From Eopsaltria australis (taxonomy: Eukaryota > Chordata > Aves > Passeriformes > Petroicidae), in contig JAVTVJ010000132.1 of assembly GCA_034509425.1 (NCBI GenBank), forward strand, positions 2,232,001-2,296,000: DNA of 64,000 nucleotides, written 5' to 3'. Positions 58,690 through 64,000 of the stretch are shown in pieces (the first letter of the stretch is position 1; each line of letters opens with the position of its first letter). Made by a program: the position numbers and the translations under genes. A model generated the notes under the pieces. That model ran no database searches, had not been told where the DNA came from, and was given only the letters and a program-made list of their open reading frames with translations.

Positions 58690-59065
58690 TGTGATGACTT
58701 TTTCTGGTCTTAGGAAATAAAGGCTCAGACACGGTTAGAGGGTTGGGGGTTGTTTACCTCGGTATTTTAATAGGATCCCGTTCGATGGCTTCTGCCGTCC
58801 AGGTAGAACACGCTGCAAAAGCCCCGTCCCCCCAGTCGAGTATACAATTAAAGACTCTACACACTAGCATATCTACCAGGAGGGCCCAATAAGGGGTCTG
58901 GGTGGGCTAACTTCTAGTTTACAAAATCTGTCCTACTAGGAGACCTTGAGGGCTCACAAAAACAGAGTGTTTGGTCTTCTAACTCTACATAGTTTCAGGG
59001 GTGTTTAGTCTACTGGCCTGCTAAACACCATGAAACCAGGCTAAACTATCACCTAAAGCATCACA
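58690..59065 (-). mobile_element. Probable ERVK-like solo LTR
   Basis: The element has inverted ends TGTGATG (58690) and CATCACA (59059-59065) over 376 bp, a normal LTR size. Read on the minus strand it starts TGTGATGCTTTAGG and later contains GGGACGGGGCTTTTGCAGCG, GACGGCAGAAGCCATCG and ATTAAAATACCGAGG with CTGAGCCTTTATTTCC, then ends TCATCACA. A GC-rich R-like region with several CpGs followed by ATTAAA is typical of avian ERVK-type LTRs (inference). I found no matching target duplication (TTCCCC against AGTATG) and no adjoining primer-binding site. It could be something else with chance inverted ends. Confidence 0.5.
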
Positions 59066-59931
59066 AGTATGGATGCTAATACTTGTGAATGTAGGGAACA
59101 GTGTAAGAAGTATTCAGAAGAAAAGCAGAAAAATCTTTCAGGCATCACCTGTCAGTTTTGTGCCTCAGATTGCCCATCCCTCTATTTCTGAGGACCACCT
59201 TAAGACATTATTAAACATTACAAAAAGCTTTGAGGTTCCTGAAAAGAAGACAATACCATTTATAACAGAAGTTTGTTTACTTCTAATGCATCAGGTTATA
59301 CATCAATAGGGCAGTTTCTGCCACTGCAGTCACTCTCAAAATACTGTATAAGTGCTTCCTCTAAATAAATGATTAGATGAAGGAACATAATTTGCATAAT
59401 TACTTAATATCTATAATTTAGCATTTTCAATGTCCATTAACTCATAATTCATAACAGCAATTTATTCCTCTATACCCATCCAGTATTTCTTTCTCTGCTA
59501 CAAATGGCAGTGGCCTATTTTTGGCCAGCCCTAGTAAAGAAATTAATAGACTGACTTTGTGGTTATTTATTACTTGTTGGCCTTTTCGCAGTAACTGTGA
59601 GAGTTCCAACAGCCTGACATTTGTCTTTTCACAGGTGTAGATTTTGCCTTTTTCATCTTGAGCTCAGATTTAGAGAAAGCTCAGCCTTCCCATTGTTGCA
59701 CTATGCCATCATTTTACTACAGACCTACATGTTCAAGCTGCTAACATCACATGCTGTAAGAGCACCTGTCTGACAGCCAGTGGAGAGAAAGTCTCTTCTA
59801 GAGAGCCCTTCAGACCACCTCAGCTCAGGTCTTGATCTCACTTGTCCTTCAAGAGACTGCTGACTGTGGAGGAAGGGTGCCTGCCCAAGTTCACAGCCCA
59901 AAGGCCTTTCCTTCCATGCTTTTTGACACCT
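59066..59931. other. Intergenic, nothing recognised
   Basis: AT-rich, without repeat or exon signals. Confidence 0.5.
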
Positions 59932-60168
59932 GGAATCATACAATGATTAAGGTTGGGAAAGACCTCTAAGGTCATTGAATCCAACCACTAATCTTACACT
60001 GCCAAGTCCACCACAAAAACATGTCCCTAAGCACCAAATCTACATGTTTTTTGAACACTTCCAGGGATGGTGACTCCACTACTTCCCTGGGAAGCTTGTT
60101 CCAATGTTTGGCTGCCCTTTCAGTGAAGAAATTTCTCCTAATATCCAATCTAAACCTCTTTTGTTACT
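59932..60168 (-). repeat. CR1 LINE 3' region, antisense
   Basis: GGAATCATACAATGATTAAG, GTTGGGAAAGACCTCTAAGG, TCATTGAATCCAACCACTAA, GCCAAGTCCACCACAAAAAC, ACTTCCAGGGATGGTGACTC, CACTACTTCCCTGGGAAGCT, TTCAGTGAAGAAATTTCTCC and TAATATCCAATCTAAACCTC: the textbook reversed avian CR1 3' end, about 237 bp and well preserved. Confidence 0.95.
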
Positions 60169-61934
60169 AGGAAAGGTATTAAATTGATAGTGGTTGTTAC
60201 TGAAATATATACAGCAAAAAACTGGTTGACTCCTTCAGTCCAGCAGCATTTCTGTTCCAGTTGGCATCTCACTGTGGAGCTGGGTGAGGCAAACATGATA
60301 AACGAAGGCTATAAAGGGCCTCCTGGGCAGTGTCCTTCAGGCACAAGGGTGCACAGCTGACTCCATCTGCTTTGCACTGCCTGAAGACTGTTACAGAAAT
60401 TTGGTACATTGTTCCCAAGAATGGGGACAAGAGCTGTGCAGTGTGGTTTAAACTGGTTGCATCCATGCTGCCTTGCTGGTGAGTCTGGGTTTGAGGCAAC
60501 ACCTACCTGCTGCCTGAGTTTCTCCACCTGACAAACCTGCTGGGTCACATTAGAGTAGCATTTCTCTTCCTTGCCATTTTTCAATTGCCCATGAATCATC
60601 TTTAGCTAAGTTTAAGACGATGCAACAGAAACTACAGCTCAGAATTCAGCTCTTCAGGCACCATAAGTAAAGCATGATACCTTTGATTGATCTGTTGTCA
60701 GAATAACTTCAGTTTAGAGCAGCATTTCATTTCAAATCTTTTTCATCTATTTCTCGGGACTGCGGCATATGGATTTCTCTTTGTCTGATTGGGAAAAACA
60801 AGTGGTGGAACACTCAGGCCTCACCTCCATGTGGAAATACACTGGAAGAGGCATTCTCCAATAACCATACCTGATGCAGAAATTAGAGCTGTTACTATTA
60901 TTCCAGAAAAAAAATTTAATACCTATTTTCTATTCAGCCACCTAGTTTCTGAATTAGCTCTGAATAAGGACTAGAGTCAGACCAAAAAGGCATTCCTATT
61001 CTGAAATAGGAGCATCCAGAGAAGAGGTACGCCCAAATAATGTTCTGGAATAGCTATTTCAGTAACTTTCCAAGCACTGAGGAGCCCTGAGGGCAGGCAA
61101 TCTGAGGTCTTCCAGCAGCATCAGGGTGGCCAAGTTTTGCACTGCTGTGAAATCTTGGGTGGAGCAGGGAAAAGCTGCCACTACCAGCCCTTTGTGGAGC
61201 TCCTGCAGAAGTTTGGTGGGCAGGGTTTCTTGCAGAGAAACAGATCTTGTCCTTGGTCACTCACCCCCAGCTCACAGATGTGAGCGCACATGATGCCAAA
61301 CAGGCTTATGTCCAGTGGTCCTGACAGGAGATTTTAGCTTGACCTCCTCTCTCTCTCTCTGTCTCTCTCATGTTTTGGCAGACCTGCAGTTATTTTTCTA
61401 GAGTTAGCCCAAATACATACTGAATATACTGGAAATATGCATTTCAATTTCTGCTTCACATTTGCCCTACAAGATCTTACATATAAAGAACTCTTCTGTA
61501 TTCCTTTTTTTTAATGCCAGATTTCATTTTGGGAACTTCTCCTCACAGTTCAAGAAAGATTGAAATAAAACTTTCATGTGAAGCAATTTTTCTTACACTG
61601 AACAGTGAGATAATTTTTTGAGTTTTATTTACCATATAATGAATGTATAAATGAGACTATAAAATATGTGCATACTTTTTTCTAGTTTCTTTTCTAGAAA
61701 TACAATTTCTCTCTCTATTGCATTGCAGTCTATTTACACATACAATCATAGTCCTCCTTTTTGCTAGTGAGTCAACAGCCATGCCTTGTTCTAGCTGTTC
61801 CTATTATTTTCTTATTATTGCAGACAAATGTTAACAAATAGGTATATATGTAAGGAACTTTCTGTTCCTCATAGCTATGAATGCAACATGAAGTGTATTT
61901 ACATATCCCAAAACAAAAACAAGCTCATTTTTTG
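60169..61934. other. Intergenic, nothing named
   Basis: No gene is supported. A short CT repeat lies at 61346-61370; otherwise it is featureless. Confidence 0.5.
61346..61370. repeat. Short (CT)n repeat
   Basis: CTCTCTCTCTCTCT interrupted by one G. Confidence 0.85.
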
Positions 61935-61939
61935 AAGTT
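61935..61939. repeat. Left target-site duplication of solo LTR (AAGTT)
   Basis: AAGTT directly before TATAGTAGGTTGACCC; repeated exactly at 62991-62995. Confidence 0.8.
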
Positions 61940-62990
61940 TATAGTAGGTTGACCCTGGGTGGATGCCAGGCACCCACCAAATCCATTCTCCCTTCTGCTG
62001 CTGGAAAGGAGAGAGAAAAATATAGCAAAGAGTTCATAAGTTGATTTAAGGACAGAGAGAGATCACTCACAGGCAAAACAGACTCAAACTGGGGATATTA
62101 ATTGAATTTACTACTAAAAAAATCAGAGCAGGACAATGAGAAGTAAAACATGATCTTAAAAACACCTTCTCCCCAGTCCTCCCTTCCAGCTCTTCCTCCT
62201 CCCCCAGCAGTTCAGGGAGATGGGAATAGGGTTATGGTCAGTTTATCATAGGTTGTTCCTGCTCCTCCTGAGGGAAAGGTGCCCTTCCCCTACTCCAGCT
62301 TGGGGTCCCTCCCACAGGAGACAGATCTCTATGAACTTCTCCAGTGTGAGTCCATCTCCCAGGCAACAGTCCTCCCCAGGCTGCTGCAGTGTGGATCACT
62401 CTGCCACGAGGTGCAATCCTTCAGACAGAGCCTGTTCCAGCCTGGGTCCCCTGTGAGGTCACAAGTCCCACCAGCAAACTGCTCCAGTGTGGGCTCCTCT
62501 CTGCCCAGCTCTGCAGGTCCCTGCCAGGAGCCTGCTCCAGCACAGGCCTTCTGCAGGGTCACAGCCTCCTCTCAGGCATCCACCTGCTCCAGTGTGGGTC
62601 TCCTCCACGAGCTGCAGGTGGATCTCTGCATCCCTGTGGTCCTTGATGGGCTGCAGCATGGGCTGCAGGGGAATCTCAGCTCTGGCCCCTGGAGCACCTC
62701 CTGCCCCTCCTGCACTGACCTTGGTGTCTGCAGAGTTGTTCCTCTCATGTTCTCACCCCACTCTTCTCTGGCTGCAATTACAACTGTGCAATAACTTCCC
62801 TTCTTAACTGTGGTATCCCATACGTGTTTTCACCATTTCTGATTGGCACAGCCTTGGCCAGCAGCACATCCATCCTGGAGCTGGCTGGCATTGGCTCTGC
62901 TGGACACGGAGGAAGCTTCTGGCAGCTGCTCACAGAAGCCACCCCTGTAGCCCCCCTGCTACCAAAACCCAGCCATGCAAACCAAGTACA
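61940..62990 (-). mobile_element. Solo ERV LTR (copy 3 of 3) with perfect target duplication
   Basis: Starts TATAGTAGGTTGACCCTGGG (family start TGTAGTGGG, mutated) and ends CAAACCAAGTACA, 1051 bp, flanked by AAGTT on both sides. It aligns throughout with 18759-19809 and with 1-546. In the minus orientation it has TGTACTTGG at the start and CCAAT boxes near it; the AATAAA seen in copy 2 is mutated here (TTTACT in place of TTTATT). No retroviral genes flank it, so it is a solo LTR left by recombination. Open frames of up to 171 codons on the + strand follow its GC-rich internal repeats. Confidence 0.88.
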
Positions 62991-62995
62991 AAGTT
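62991..62995. repeat. Right target-site duplication of solo LTR (AAGTT)
   Basis: Exact match to 61935-61939, directly after the LTR end. Confidence 0.8.
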
Positions 62996-64000
62996 TTATA
63001 AAGTTTTTTTTATCTACATAATATCTACAAAGTACTTCAATACCTCCACTGAAAATCTTACTAGCTCCATGCAAAGAAGTAACCTGCCTTGTTGGTTTGT
63101 GTCATGAACCTTACTCACTTTGGAAGTTTCAATCCTTTCTTGGCATCCATGCTGAGATGCTCAAAGACTCAAGAATGGCTCAGCTAGCTGACACTGCAAG
63201 AGGATGGATGTCCTATTCCTGCAGGAACACCCAACATGAAGCAGCAGAAATGCCAGGGTGACCAAAGCTGCTGTTGTTTCTCAAATGCCTAAAAAAGGCT
63301 AAATCTGAGCCTAGAAAACACTGCTCTGGTAATATTGGCTAGGAGTGCTGTTTTGATGATAACAAAGTTATATTAACAAATTATACCGACAAAAAACATG
63401 ATACTTTTTTTCCACCTCTTTGTAGTTTGGGAAATTATATTAAGCTCTACCAACAAAGCGCCCCAAAATGGAAAGACTAAGCCCAAGAGGATCTGACAGG
63501 ACAAGGAGAAAATATTGTACTGGTGTTTGGGATAATCTGGTGATCCCCCTGGCTTAGCTTGCTGTGGTATTTTAACCTACAACAAATGCATATAATTTCC
63601 TCATTAAGTAGGCAGGAAATGAACGTATGTGATGCATTATTACTGCTGTTAATTCAGTCTGTAAATGGAGGTACAATGGGCTCACTTAGGTGGTGTCACC
63701 CTCTTCAATCACCAGCTATCAGGCACTAGAGAGAGAGTAGTAAGCACTTCACTGGCTCTTATGTTCTCCATAGACTCTTAAGCCTTGAAGAGAAGGACCA
63801 AACCTCAGACATACCAGTGAGGCAGGAGAGTATTTTCTGTTTATTGGTATATAAATCCCAGGGAGTGTCTGTTCAGATGTTTACACTAGCTGGATGCCTC
63901 CCCTACACATGATTTTCTGAAAGCTGATTTGAGCATCTCAGCATGGATGTGTGCCCCAGCCCAGGCAGTCTCAGCTGTGGTTAAAGGGTGGTGTGGGGTC
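62996..64000. other. Intergenic, nothing recognised
   Basis: Unique-looking sequence to the window end, without exon or repeat signals that I can name. Confidence 0.5.

Noticed and set aside
62279..62794. 171-codon open frame on the + strand
   Set aside because: Same LTR family as above, same artefact.
1..64000. CRISPR arrays, rRNA, bacterial operons, intact retroviral gag/pol/env
   Set aside because: None seen. The retroviral material is LTR-only and the genome is plainly a vertebrate's.

Overview
The window reads as nuclear DNA of a bird, most likely a songbird (inference). It is intron-rich, AT-leaning sequence. It carries avian-style CR1 LINE 3' ends (CCAACCC…ATTCTATGATT type), decayed older CR1 copies, and endogenous-retrovirus LTRs of the kinds common in passerine genomes. 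There are no operons, rRNA genes, convincing tRNAs, CRISPR arrays or bacterial features.

Left end (1-9.7 kb): the last three coding exons of ERICH1 (glutamate-rich protein 1) lie on the + strand at 1597-1974, 4546-4740 and 9157-9230. Splice sites are canonical, every junction is phase 1, the stop is at 9228-9230 and poly(A) signals follow. The flanking introns contain a truncated antisense LTR at the window edge (1-546) and an older sense LTR (about 3612-4015). In mammals TDRP lies beyond the ERICH1 3' end. No TDRP exon was found here, so the rest of the window is probably the ERICH1-TDRP intergenic region.

Middle (9.7-45 kb): mostly non-coding. It holds ancient antisense CR1 copies (15.65-16.65 kb, 21.7-22.6 kb), a nested pair of LTRs (18318-19895, one solo LTR inside another, both with target duplications), several CR1 3' fragments, simple repeats and a decayed sense CR1 reverse-transcriptase region (44.27-45.23 kb). 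The most interesting item is a possible unannotated two-exon small-protein gene: exon 32861-32949 joined in phase to exon 34849-34995. It would encode about 65 residues, with a basic N-terminus, one hydrophobic segment and strong GC-ending codon use inside AT-rich surroundings. Its identity is unknown.

Right end (45-64 kb): unique-looking intergenic DNA, a GAAA microsatellite, an AT-rich tract, a probable ERVK-like LTR (58690-59065), a CR1 3' end (59932-60168) and an intact-length solo LTR (61940-62990) with perfect 5-bp target duplications. Several non-repetitive stretches look like candidate conserved non-coding elements, but that needs alignment.
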